Source of the DNA: Moniliella sp. 'wahieum'
Taxonomy: Eukaryota > Basidiomycota > Moniliellomycetes > Moniliellales > Moniliellaceae
Length of the DNA stretch: 64,000 bases
NCBI GenBank assembly: GCA_003971905.1
Contig: RSEE01000030.1
Coordinates: 506,001 to 570,000 of the forward strand
Reading direction: 5' to 3'
Below, in pieces: positions 24,688 through 36,500 of the stretch. The notes under the pieces are model-generated. The model was given only the letters and a program-made list of their open reading frames with translations. It made no database searches and was not told the origin of the DNA. Position 1 is the stretch's first letter. The number at the start of each line of letters is the position of its first letter. Position numbers and translations under genes: made by a program.

Positions 24688-27600
24688 TCGCGCCATGATG
24701 GCGACGATTTTTCCACGGGCCCGCGTCTCCAGGCCAGGGGTTCACCTCGGTTCCATCCATTGACTTCTGATTGACCGCCGCTATCGCTTTTGCCCTGTGC
24801 CGCACTGGGCCAGCGCCCTAGTTTGGCCTTTTCTCTAGCTGTTTCTGCACCGAAGAGCCCACGCTGGTGACGCCAATCCCATCCCCTTCTCACTTTTCTC
24901 ACCTACCGCGCATGGACGTGCCCTCTCGCTTGGTCAACACGGGTGTTGCCAACAGACTGGTAGGGTGTGGACGCATGGATACTTTTTTTGCGAAAGACCA
25001 AATCAAGAATTGGTCTGTGGCTGTCTCTTTCGGGCCACTGATGTGCTTGCTATTGACCCCTTTTCTATGCTGTATCCCCTTCTGCCTTCTTGCTCCCAAG
25101 GCAACTTGCTTGCCCTCTTGCTCGATTGGGCCCATCCTGTTTATTCTTCCTTCAGTCCACAGCTACCATTTTTTAGAATAGTTACTTTAGAAGGGATTCA
25201 TCATCAACCTTGAGGTCAGGTATATACATCAGGATCTGCGTCAGAGTGAAGAACCCCGGCAGAGCTCACTCAGTATTGTAGAGGCTATACAATAAGACCA
25301 AAAGTATATACCAAGTACCAAGCACGGAAGAAGTAAACAAAAGAGAAAAGTTGTATTTTGGGGGTAAAACATGTGGAACCAAAACGCAAAACTCTTCAAC
25401 GCAACTTCATAACCTAACCGGTAACGGTAGCAATTGAACCGGTACCCGGGATCCGGTACCCTCTGCAAATCCTCTGCAAAGATGCACCCCCCCCGTCTAG
25501 CTGACTCAGTCAGTACTCAGTAACTGAGTAGGGCCTCACCTCTGAGATCCCGAGTACTGAGTCTCATCTCAGACCTCAGACCTCAGTGTGCTGAAATTCA
25601 GCTCTCTCAGCATCTCAGTTGGTCGTTGGTCTACGAATGCTCGCTTGTTCCCGATGGCCGATAGAGACGCTGTGCAACCCAGGCCGTCTGGATGGCGGAC
25701 CCGTCTGGGGGTGGGGTCTGGAGGGATCCGAAGTGTCCGCAACGGAACGCAAATGCATGCATTGTGACTTGTGACATGTGGGGTGGCACATCACATACAT
25801 CACATGTGATCATGTCCCGCATGCCCCATTGCCACCTGTCACATGTCACAAGTCACGAGGTCATATGGTTGTCACATGTCAATTCGTACGGCACGGACAC
25901 GGAACCCCCCGGCGGCTCCTTGGTCCAAGGAGCAGCAGGTGGCAAACCTTGGCTAGTCCGGCCTGCTTTAGCTCAAGCTCAAGCCGAGAATGGGGAGGAC
26001 GCCCGTGCTGGACCTGACGTTGAACTGAAGTTTAAAATTCGAAGCTTGAACGTTTTGAAGAGCTTGAAGCTTGAAGCTATTAGCGCGAAACGGCAACCGG
26101 TAACCGCGTAATCCGCGCGTAATCCCCGAAGAAGGACGACACGGACGGTACTGTGTGACGCGGGACGTGGTGAGCAATGCACAATCGTTTGCTTCTCTGA
26201 ACGCGGCAGAGGGCTACGGCGTAGTGCGCTTAACGTATAGCCTGGGGCCTGGTGTAGCGCATTGTGTAGCAGCAACCTTGATCGGGCGTGGCGTAACCGC
26301 GTAACCGCGTAACCGGTAACCTACGTAACGCGTTACGCGTTATATACGAGGACGGAAGAGAGGGACAGTGTGGCGCGAACGTTTTGATAATGAAGCTTGA
26401 AGCTTGAAGGGTCTGATGCAATGGAACATCACATGTATCACAGTGACATGTGATATGCTATTGACATTGTCCCATTGACATGCACAGTAGCCTACTGTAG
26501 CGGTCAATCAGGCCAAGCCTCTGTCTGGTAACCGGTAAGCGGTAACCAGTAGCCGGTAGCAATATACCGGCAAAAGCGGAAGACTTGAAGCATGACGTGT
26601 GACATGTGGCATGTGACGCGTGACGGACAACGGCAATTTCAAGCTCTCCCCGGCGTGCATGATGCATGATGCATGATGGACTGCGACAATTAGCTATTCG
26701 TCTCCACCTCTCGATCTTCCTGTGCAGTGCGTTTTGACTAGCTGCGTAGTAGGGCATATCGCCCGAGGGACCGACGGCGGCGAGTTTGGCGCGGCAGCAG
26801 GGCGATCGCATGCAGTGGGGAGCTGGAAGAGAGAGAAGGGGTGCCACTGGGGTGCCCCCTTTGTTCCCACCCGCCGTGCGCTGCTGTACGTGGGACGAGA
26901 ACCGCGGCGAGCGCGGAGGAGCAGTGGAGCACAGTGGAGGAGCACTCTGCTGTCGGATCTGAGATCTCAGATTAGATTTCAGGTATTCGATGCTCGGTGT
27001 CGGGTGGTACGTACGTCAGTGCTGTGAGATCTGAGATCTGAGGTGCCGAGGACACAGGACCCGTCCTGGGCTGCTGCAAGCAGCTGCACAGCTCTGGCAG
27101 GGTCGTGCCCTGCTGTGCGCTGCACGGGCTCGTGCGAGACACAGATGTGGCGGGCAACAGGCCCCACTGGTCCCGTGGGCCACATGCCCCCGAGGTGGCA
27201 GGGTCTGGCAAGCCAGGGTAGCGCTGGGCTGCGCTGGGCTAGTGCGGGCTGTGCTGGGAGGGCACTGACGCTGCCCGCTGCTGAGCGTTCGGCAAGCAGG
27301 GTGTGAGACGCAAGGAAGCCGGGTGGCTGGGCTGGTGTGGCAGGCACCGAACGGGGGGTGGCAGTGGGGTGGCGCATGGCTGGCGGGGCGCTTGATGCTG
27401 ATGCGTGATGCATGGGCCCTGCAGCTGAGCTCAGCGCTTTGCAGTGGCCAGTGGGGGGGGGAGGGATGGTTGATGCCTGAGGATCGGTGATGCATGATGC
27501 GTAACGTGTGACATGTGACATGTGATTCCGAGGGACGGGTGGCGTCGAGACAAGTGCTGGGCGGGGATGGTGTCGGAGGGGAGGCAACGTAGTGTTTTCG

Positions 27601-27826
27601 GGTCGCTTGGGTGCTGGAGGTGTGCATGCTGGGGACTGGGCTGGCTGGGCTGGGCTGGGCGTGGACAGGTGCACCGTCGCCTGCTGCGGCTGGAGCGTGA
27701 AGCTTGAAGCTTGAGGCGAAGCTTTGGGACGTGAGACTTGGGATCGGGCGCGCCCAGCTGCCCAGGCTGAGTGCAGGACAGCCCGGCTGAGCCGGGGCCT
27801 GAGCGCTGGAGCTGAGCAGGGTGGGG

Positions 27827-27876
27827 ATGCAAGCGCATGCAAGGGCGTGCAAGCGCATGCAAGCGCACGCAGCAGC
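27827..27876 (+). repeat. Decamer array built on GCATGC
   Basis: About five imperfect copies of a 10-base unit (GCATGCAAGC and close variants) follow one another. The unit contains the palindrome GCATGC. It lies about 350 bases upstream of the hybrid kinase start. Confidence 0.75.
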
Positions 27877-28000
27877 CATGCAAGGGGCGGAGCGGAGGGC
27901 GGCTGCTGGCGGCTGGGCACTGCGCCCGTGCGCCCGCACACGCCGCCTGGCGAGGATGCTGTCAATCGGCAGCCCTTGCAGCACCCGCTTCCCCTGTCAC

Positions 28001-28071
28001 CTTCTGCCTTCTGCCTTCTGCCTTCTGCCTTCTGCCTTCTACCTTCTACCCTCTACCCTCTGCCCCCTGCC
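28001..28071 (+). repeat. Heptamer CTTCTGC polypyrimidine repeat
   Basis: The unit CTTCTGC is repeated about six times and then decays into CTTCTAC and CTCTACC variants. A run of CCACCG/CCACCA/CCTCCT triplets follows to about 28160. The whole block is pyrimidine-rich and sits 60-220 bases before the hybrid kinase ATG, so it is probably in the promoter or 5' leader. Confidence 0.8.
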
Positions 28072-28219
28072 ACCTCCGCCCTTGCCTTGCCTGTCGCGCC
28101 GCCACCGCCGCCGCCACCACCATCACCACCACCTCCTCCTCCTCCTCCGCCCCCCCATCCCTCCTCTCCTCTCTCCCCATCTGCCTCGCCCCCGGCGGCG
28201 AGAGGAGCCCCTGCCCCCC

Positions 28220-31200
28220 ATGAATCCGCGCTACCCCCCCGACATGTCCATCGCCCCGTCCCTCGATCCGTCCGTGGGAAAAGTGGCTGGCCCGCTACCG
28301 CGCCGGCACCTGGCAGGACCCCGCCCTGCCCATCCTTCCCCGCTCCACCTCCTCCCGCACCATGCCCGTTGTCCAGGCCCCTCTCCCGCCCAAGCGCGCC
28401 TCCTCCAGCGTCCACTTCAAACGCGCCGGCGTCTCCTTTGACGTCTCCATGGCCAGGGCCAACGCGTCTGCTGCTCACGCCACCGCCCCCCGCAGCAGCG
28501 CCCCCTCCGCCGGGTCCAAGGCCCGTCGCCAGCGACGCCGCCAGATCGCCCGTCAGCAGAACATGGTTACCGACGAGTCTGGCGAACAGCTGGACACACT
28601 TGGTGCGTATCCCCCCCTCCCGCCCCCGCCCACCTCCGGGCGCCACTGGATAGTACAGATCGCAGCAGCCTTTCGTGCTCCGTCTCCGATGCCGAACCTC
28701 GACCTGGTGCTAACCACTCCCATCCCCTTTGTTTGACCATTGCAATCTCCTTTCCCCCTCCCTGTGTAGACTTTTCAAGAAACACGGTTACATGAATGCC
28801 CCCAGTTTGTTGGGCAAAAAGCGCTCCCGCCGTGCCGCGCTCATCCGCCACGGCCTCTACCCACTGCAAACCACCCCTTTTTTGCAACGCTATGTCACGT
28901 TCCTCCGACTGCGTTCAAAGTGCCTATGCGGCGGTCACCATGCCCTCGGACAACCAAGACATTAGCATCGTGTCCCAAGCCGGTGGCGACGCCAACATCA
29001 GCAGCATCCCTCGTTACAATCCCTCTGTTCCCATGCGATGCTGCACGATGGGTTGTTTATAGTGGAGGACATGTTGCAAGATTGGCGGTTCAAACATGCT
29101 CCCTCTTCCGTCGGCGAGGGCTTTGAGGCAGTCGCGGACGGAGAAACGTTCCGCTTTTACGCCTCAGTACCGGTCAGCTGTCGCTACCGGCCCAGGACCC
29201 TCGCTTTCCCGACGAGCACATTGATGTGGGCCGTCTGATGATTATGGATCATGTGCCGCGCACGCTGGACGAGGCGGACGTGCATTGCTCAATGATATTT
29301 CGTTTATGGTGTCGGAGGCGTTTGACAATGCCTACCGTGAACGCCTGGGCGAAAAGACGGCACGAATGGCACAGAGTTTGGGATATCTAGCGCTGTCTGT
29401 CGACAACCCCAAATTGCTACGCAAGTTCAACAAGAGGCCGTCGGGGGGCAGTATGACTTCGTCTACGTCCGAAACCTCTGACCTGGACGAAGAAGCCGAG
29501 TCGTGCCAACGCACTCAACTTGTTTGCCAGTCGCTCCGATCCACGCTCAATGCCCAGACGGCGTTTGCGATTGACGTACGAGAGCTGAATGGATGCCCCC
29601 AAGCACCGTAGCCACCGGGAGCGCCACCGACAGCGTGCCGCCTTCCCCCGCGCATCGTGGTCCCAAACCTCCATCTCCCCGCTCGACTCACCTCAGACCG
29701 AGCTCCCGCCCGCCTCGGGCGAGCCTACCACGCTCGCGCGCAGCCCGGACGCAGCGCTGGACCCAGCACCGGATCTGCCATCGCCCCGACCGGAAAGCCA
29801 AACACCTCGTTCCCCTGGTTCTACCACCTTGACTACGCCTACCTCTTCTTCGCCCCGCGTAACGAGCGCCTACATCCCCGACACGGTCACCTACGGACCG
29901 GATCTGTCTCGGCTCACTTTGGCCACAACCCTGCCGGGGACGACGACGACGAGAATCGGCATGGACATGCTCATTTGCAAGCGTTTGACGGACCCGACGA
30001 GGAAATGATGCCCGATGTGAGTTCGGCCGAGCGGTGCGCGAATTGAAAGAACTCTTGTCTTTGGCCCAACAATCGCACAACCCGGGCCAAGCTCACTTTT
30101 GGGCCAACTTGGGCGATGGCTCCAACAGCAATTATCCACCGATTCCGAACACGAACTCTCCACCCCGGTTCGGCATCCAATCCGGGCTTGTCCGAGTCGT
30201 CCGAAGGCTCGGTCGAATTCAGTCCCTTGTCGGCCATTGTCACCAAAGACACGCGCATGTACGCCACGGTGCCGTCTTGTCGGCGTCGCGGGCCAAGATC
30301 CGCAAAGTGCTCGTGATTACCTTCCGTCGCTCTTGGCATTGGACCAGTCGGACCTGCTCTTTCTCCATGCTGCTGCCAACATTTGCACGCCTCGATCACG
30401 CGGCAAGAGGCCGCTGCGGCCGAGCAGGCTCAGCTGGCGTTTATCCAAACTGTGCAACATGAGCTGCGCACGCCGCTGCATGGGATTGGGCGTGGCGGAA
30501 GATTTGCGGCATGCGCTCCACAACCGCTCCCTGGTAACCGAGGCAGAAAAGCACTGTTTGACCCAAGCCGAGTACTTGGACCGGTCGCTCGAGGTGATTG
30601 ATTGGCTGGTTCGTCGCTTACCAGGCTGTTGGACGACGTGTTGGATTTTGGCCAGGTGACTGGGGTCAAGTCGGTTTCGGATCCCGTTTCGCGCGCGGGG
30701 CAGGTGGATGAGACGGAGGCGTTTGAGACGCTGGACATTGCTGAGTGGATCGAGGATTTGGCGCGCAAGATTTATGCGTACGAAAAGATGATGCGACGAG
30801 TCAAGTCAGGGCAACTGGCCCTGTCTCGCGCCAAAGAGAGCCGGGCCATGCCCGATTTTATTCTGCGCTTGTCGGACGAAGTGCAAGCGTGGGCATGGGT
30901 AACGAGGACCACCACCTTGACCAAGGTGATCAATCGCATCGTCGGCAACGCCTTCCGCTTTACCGATTCGGGCGAAATTGAGTTACGAGTGGATGTGGTG
31001 GAAGGGGAAGGAAATGAGGACCAGCTCTTGTTTACTATTTCGGACACGGGCGCGGGCATGTCCCAAGACTTTATTCGTCACCAACTCTTCCGTCCGTTTA
31101 CCAAGGGCTCCTCTTTTACCCCGGCGCTGGGTTGGGTATGACGTTGTGGCGCTGCTGGCCCAAGAGATGGGCGCACAGCTTCACGTTAGTTCCGAGTGTG

Positions 31201-32606
31201 GCACAGGGACACAAATTTCGTTGCGGGTGCCGGCGGAACGGGTGCAGCCAATCGAAGGCGATAGCCATTTGGACGGGTAGGCGACGAGCGGATGAGTGCC
31301 GCGCCTACCGCCCCTCCGCTCTTCTTTTTCATCCAGCCCTCGCCCAAGAAGGCACTGATTGAGTTTGTTCAGCACGAACTGCTCAAACGGGGGTTGCTCC
31401 AGGCCCAGTCGATGGCCGAAGCCAATGTGGTGGTGATGGATACGGTGGACACATCCGCGTTCAACTTAACGTCGGTTGACTTGCATCCCGATGCCAAGGT
31501 CGTCCTGTTGGGTTCGGCGGGCATGTCGTTACCGTCGACGGGACGGTTCATTGGACCCCCATGTACGTCATGCGGCCCCCGCATGGTCCTCGCGAACTTC
31601 GACGACGCATGATGGCGTTTGTCAAGGACGACCATGCCAAGTTAGTGCAGAATACGATGATGCCGGTGCGCGATTTGGATGCGGTATCGGTCGCGTCGTC
31701 CACGGCCACTTCCATCTCGCCATGGAACGTACGCAAACGGCTCGACACCCCTCTCTCACCCCCACCCTCCTCGGCTCTGGCTACAACCACGTGTACAGCC
31801 AGCATAGCGCCACCGATCCACGCGGCGCTCGTGCCGCCCGACGTGGACGTGCCTGGGGCGGACACCAAGCGCAGCAAAGAGGAATTCAAAGTATTGGTCG
31901 TGGAGGACAATCCGATCAACATGCGGTTATTAACTACGATCGTCAAACGACTTGGGTTCCAGTACGCCGAAGCGGTAGATGGCGCCGAGGCGGTGAGCAA
32001 GTACACGGCGTTCGAACCGGTGGTCATCTTACTGGACATTTCGCTCCCGGTCCAAGACGGGTTTGCGGCCGCGCGGCAGATCCGTACGCGCGCGGCACCC
32101 TTGGGCTTGACGCCGTTGATTGTCGCCATCACGGCCTTGTCGTCAGAACAAGACCAACAACGTGGTCTGTTCGAATGTGGGATGGACGTGTGGCGCACCA
32201 AACCCGTTTCCCCCCCCCTTGTTGTCGGCTGAATTGCAAGATTGGTTTCAACGCTGGCTCGATCACCCTTTCCGACCACTTGCTCCCCCGCCCCACACGC
32301 CACTTCGGCCCCAGCACCAGCACCAGCTCCAGCGACAGTTCCACCACCAGCACAGGAACGGCACAGACACAGACACAGCCTCCCCTCGCCCCTGGTCCCT
32401 CCGCTGCGCAAAAGCTTGCGGCGTCCAGGTCGAGCCCTGCTCTCTCTTCCCCGTCCCCATCCGTCCCCCCGTCCGCTTCCCCGTCCCGACCTCAGTCTCA
32501 TCCGAGTCCCACCTCCGTCCCACCAACTCGCGATGAATGTGCCGCGGCCGTGGCGGCGGTGGGGAAGGGGGTAGGATCCACGCAAACAAGGAAACTGGGA
32601 TCGTAG
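28220..32606 (+). CDS. GAF-domain hybrid histidine kinase with receiver domain
   Basis: A cytoplasmic two-component sensor of the fungal hybrid type that would pass phosphate His-Asp-His to an Ypd1-like carrier. The ATG at 28220 starts a basic, Ser/Pro-rich N-terminus; an intron at 28603-28769 (GTGCGT...TAG) follows. A GAF domain spans about 28880-29390 (AMLHDGLFIVEDMLQDWRF, then FRFYASVPV, GRLMIMDHVPRTL and LNDISFMVSEAFDNAYRERL). After a variable linker comes the dimerisation/phosphoacceptor helix (FIQTVQHELRTPLHGI, His in the H-box) at about 30440-30490. The ATPase domain has NAFRFTDSGEI (N box), ISDTGAGM (G1), LFRPF and a GLGMT-like G2 at about 31135. The receiver at about 31885-32215 contains VLVVEDNPINMRLL, VVILLDISLPVQDGF (acceptor Asp), AITAL and RTKPVS (Lys). 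A Pro/Ser-rich tail of about 110 residues ends at 32606. More than ten frameshifts interrupt it. Confidence 0.86.
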
Positions 32607-33583
32607 AGTCGGCTCTTTTGTCTGTGTTTGTGTTGTGGTTGTGTTTGTGTCGGTGTCGGTGTTGCGTTGACGGGTGTGGATGCGGGTGCGGGTAAGGGTA
32701 TACGGTTATGCTCGTTTGGTGAATTGGTTGTGCCTGCCCTCGTGCTCATCCGCCCTAAGGTTTAAGGCCCGCTCGTACGCCCGTAGGGCCCTGCATGTCC
32801 GTCGGCACTAGTTTTGTTTTCTTTGGTTTCTGGTTTGCTGGTTTGCATCACGTCTTCAAGCTTTATTCGTGAAAAAGGATACTTTTCTAGGCCTCCTCTC
32901 TCTATTCCCCCCTCCTCATCGATCATCCCATCCCATCCCATCCCATTCCATCTCGTTTCGTATCGTCTTGTCTCATGTGCTTGCTTGGGGTTCGGCCACT
33001 CTCCTATCTTGCTGCCAATCCCATCAGCTCTCCCGCCCTCTCGCGCACCAGCGCACCAGCCTTCCAGGCGTCGGGCTTACTGCCCCACCCACCACCCGGC
33101 TCTCCGCGTCGCTATAGTACCAATCTACTATCCATCTCCCCGCGCCCCGTCCATGCGCCAGCAAGCATGGCTTGTCCCGCAGCTAACGGCAGGCACAAGT
33201 ATGAGAGAGGCAAACGGAAAGAGAAAGAGGAAGAAAAAGAAAATGGGTCAATCAATCGGGGGTAGAGCTTCGGGGAGGGGGGGGGGGGGAGGTGTAGTTG
33301 GGACAGGCAGGAAGGGCAAGGTGGGGCGCGAGGAACGAGCAACTAGAGTAAGGGTAAGGGCAAGGGCACGGCGAGTCAGACACGGTGGGTGGAGGCGACC
33401 ATGGCGGTGTGTAGTAACAGCGTATCGGACAGAGATACCATGGGAAAGAGAGCGAAGGGGTAGAGGGCGAGAGAGACACAAGAAGGCAAAGAGCGCCTTG
33501 GAAGAAACGATGCGTAAAAAGCCGTAAGAGGGTCGGCGGACAGGTGGGCCACCTTCCTGCCCCCCTTTGTTTGGGTGGTTTCG
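32607..33583. other. Convergent spacer between hybrid kinase and EFR3
   Basis: This is the 3' flank of both neighbours. GT-rich words (GTGTTTGTGTCGGTGTCGG-like) occur at 32625-32665, CCATC pentamers at about 32925-32955, and an 11-G run at about 33279-33289. No gene is recognised. The EFR3 stop may lie within the right part of this stretch. Confidence 0.5.
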
Positions 33584-36500
33584 TCACGCCACACATAGGG
33601 GGGTGCCACCATCAACGTCGTACCGGGCACAGCGGGCGCAACCGAAGGAAGCAACTCGCCTTCGTCCGTACCGGAAGAGTGCGGGACAGCAATCTGCAAC
33701 GAATCGAGCAACGCAGCGACGGCTGTCGTCGGCTCTGCGTGGCCCCGCCCGCGACCACCTGCGCCGCGGCGGGAGCAAGACGACGACGAGCTCCGTGCTG
33801 CTTGGCTGGCACCAACGCATCTTCTCCTTCCCCGTTCGCCTCGGACTCCGAGTCGGCCTCGCTTGACTCTTCCTCCAACCGGGCCGAAGGCGGCGCACCA
33901 GCCAACGCCGAGCGCAGATCCGACACCGTCGTCGGTCCCGCCCCGCCCGTTTCCACCGACGGGGCAGGACGAAAGAGGGGGCCTGTGGATGCCCCCTCTC
34001 CCGCAGGCACCACGCTGGGTGCCACCGAGCGTCGTCCAGCGCTGGGACCGGAACTGGGTCCAAGGCTGAGCCCCCCCGTGCTACGAGCAAACGAGGCGCG
34101 GAACCACCAAACGATGCCCCACGCACCGTCGCACCCCGCCCACCAAATGAGGTTGCAGCAGCGAGCCGACGCAAGTGACTTGCCCCCGTGCCCGGCCGAC
34201 CAAGCTGTGGGAGCAGCCAAGTTGAGCCCCGAATAGTCCGATGGACCAAAGCCCGTGTCATCAGCGTTAGTAGCCAAGGGCGAGATCCCGGTAAAGCTAT
34301 CGTCCACCGCTTGCTCCACCGACCAGGGACGGCGGAACCATTGAGCCAATTGGGCCTCAGTCAAGGTGCTGGCCGCTTGCAGGCCGGGAGCCTTGCTAAA
34401 GTACGAGATGAGCGTTCGTGGTTCACCACTGGCAGCATCTTGAGTACTTTCTCTTCAAACCCAGCCGGTGCGTCCCCCGGCGGGAAGGGGGACACGTCTT
34501 CGGGCGGCTGAAGCGAATCGGGCGCCGAGGGCATATCCATCTCTGTCGCTGGCAGCGACTCGAGGTGCTGAGAAGCGCGGGTGGGGATAAGCAGGCAGGT
34601 TAGCTTTGGGCAAAGAGGGAAAAGAGAACAAAGTGCGAGCAGAGGGGAGGGAGAAAAGACGTACGTCCAGGAACATGTTGTGCAATTCAAACGCGCCCAC
34701 TTTTTGCGCCGCCAAGGCATAGGTGTGGAGAATGACCCCCTTGATCGCATAGCCGTTGGGCCTCAATCCCACCCCACGAGTTGGGAATGAGGTAGTGCTC
34801 GCGCCGCTCGAACTTGGACGCCAGACGCGAGGGGGCTTGGTCCTCGAGGTACATGAGCATGGGCAGGAACGCAAGCAAGGCCGAGACGGGTAAGTGGTTG
34901 ATTGCGTTTTCTAGAATCGCCTTGATCGCCCCATAATCCACCGGGTTGGCCGACGCAATAAAGTCGGGCACAATCGGACGGTGCGGGTTGCCATTGGAGC
35001 CCTCAACACCCAGCAGCAAGTCCAGCGTACGAGGTGAAGTAGCATGGTCGGGTACAAACAGTGCACGCGCAATCGCCAGTTCAAACACCCCCGCCGCCAC
35101 AGCATGCAGCGTTCCAATCGTCTGTTCCACCGACCGAATGTAGACATTGTTCCAGGGCGTCTTGCCGACGCTCGCCCTGGCTTCCTCGGTTGCCGGAAGT
35201 TCGCTGACCGTCGTGCCCGTCGACGTTGTCTCGGCCCGAAGGAAGAGGACGAGCGTTTGGGCAAAGGCCAAACGGCAAATGGCCGAGGGCCACGCCAACA
35301 GACCCGAGATGGGGTGCAAGACGCTCAACGGAATGTTGGCCACTGTCTTGTTGGACAAGGCATGCGCCGGGCGTTTCGACGATCCCACCTTGGCGCTGGA
35401 CTTTGTCAGAGGCCGGTCCACTTCTGCCCCGTCCGAGTCGGACCGGTTGTCCCGTTCCACCTCTTCAAATGCGTCCCCTTGCATATCCACCTCCACGTGG
35501 CGGCCGGCTGCGGGAGCGACGTGTCCGAGTGCAAGTTGCGTAGGGTCGCCATCAGCGCATAAAGCAGCACCCGAATACTCTCATCCTTCTGTTGCTCTTC
35601 GTCCGTGTCGGCTTGACGAGCTGGGGCGTGACCGCCGTACAACGAATCCGTCTCGCCTGCCGCAACGGCAACAATGTCCGATTCCGGTCGCTGCAGCACC
35701 TCAATTCGCTCCGAAATCTCCTCGGCAATGTCGGCCATTTGCTCGGCGTAGTACACATGGTTGCTCAACGCACCAATGGTGCGCACCAAGTCCGGGAGCA
35801 ACGGGTCATCCAAGTCGGCATGTACGCGTTGGACAGTCAAGCCAAGGAAGTTGTCGACCAACTCGGACGAGGCCAGTCCGATGAGTGATACATTGCTCTC
35901 CAACACGCGCTGAATCATGAGCACGAGCGTGACTTGCTGTACACTGGGCTGGGTGGCAACCTGGTGGGAACCAGGCGCGTCGGTGCCAGCGTCCATCAAC
36001 CGGTCGGCCAGAACATGGACTACCGTGCAACGGTATTGCACGCCCGTCCAGAGCACGTATACCTTGGCCAGCCAGGTGCACCACGCCGACGCGCGCCAGT
36101 ATGAATGCGCAGCGGGCCGTTTTCCCTCAATGAAATCAAGCGTCTGCGCAGTGAGGAGCTGTAGTTGTCCAGCGTCCGCGCTGGAAAGGAGCGCATGAAG
36201 GATATGCATCGCTTCTTGCGTCACGCTGCGCACCGACAAGCTCGGGTCGTGCGCGGGCGCGGCGCCAGTCTCAGCGGCTTCGGTGTGCGCCCGCACCCGG
36301 TCTGCGGCATAGTGAGATGGAGCGGCGCGCGAGGCCAGCTGGCTGCGGGTCGAGTTTGCAGCGGCAGCCAAGTCCTCATTCACATCGTCCGGAACCAGTT
36401 CACGGGCCGTTTCCTCGAGGAAAGGCATATCGATGATGTCGTCGGACGTGTTGCGCGCCGCGGCCGATTTGTCGGTCGTCGGGGCCAAGTTGACCAACAG

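Larger units (their letters stand above)
24688..28219. other. 3.5 kb palindrome-rich spacer
   Basis: No recognised gene. This is the densest block of iterated short palindromes in the window: AGTACT/CTCAG words at 25500-25620, TCACATGTGA words at 25760-25885, AAGCTT words at 26030-26080 and 26390-26410, GGTAACC and ACGCGT words at 26285-26345, GGTAACCGGT at 26525-26570, CATGTG at 26590-26625, ATGCATGATGCATGATG at 26655-26680, AGATCT at 26955-27045, TGATGCATGATG at 27480-27520 and AAGCTT again at 27698-27725. A GCTGG-rich run lies at about 27635-27660. The last 250 bases are a C/T-rich leader of the downstream kinase gene. Confidence 0.6.

Noticed and set aside
25500-27725. CRISPR-like array
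   Set aside because: The repeats are 6-10 bases, change identity from cluster to cluster and have no uniform spacers; the genome is eukaryotic.
27016-27984. Long overlapping minus-strand open frames (over 320 codons) as a gene
   Set aside because: They are Pro/Ser/His/Ala-rich frames in GC-rich repeat DNA with two parallel open frames, no motifs and no homology I recognise.
31548-32585. 345-codon minus-strand open frame opposite the receiver domain
   Set aside because: Shadow of the receiver and Pro/Ser tail of the hybrid kinase; no independent motifs.
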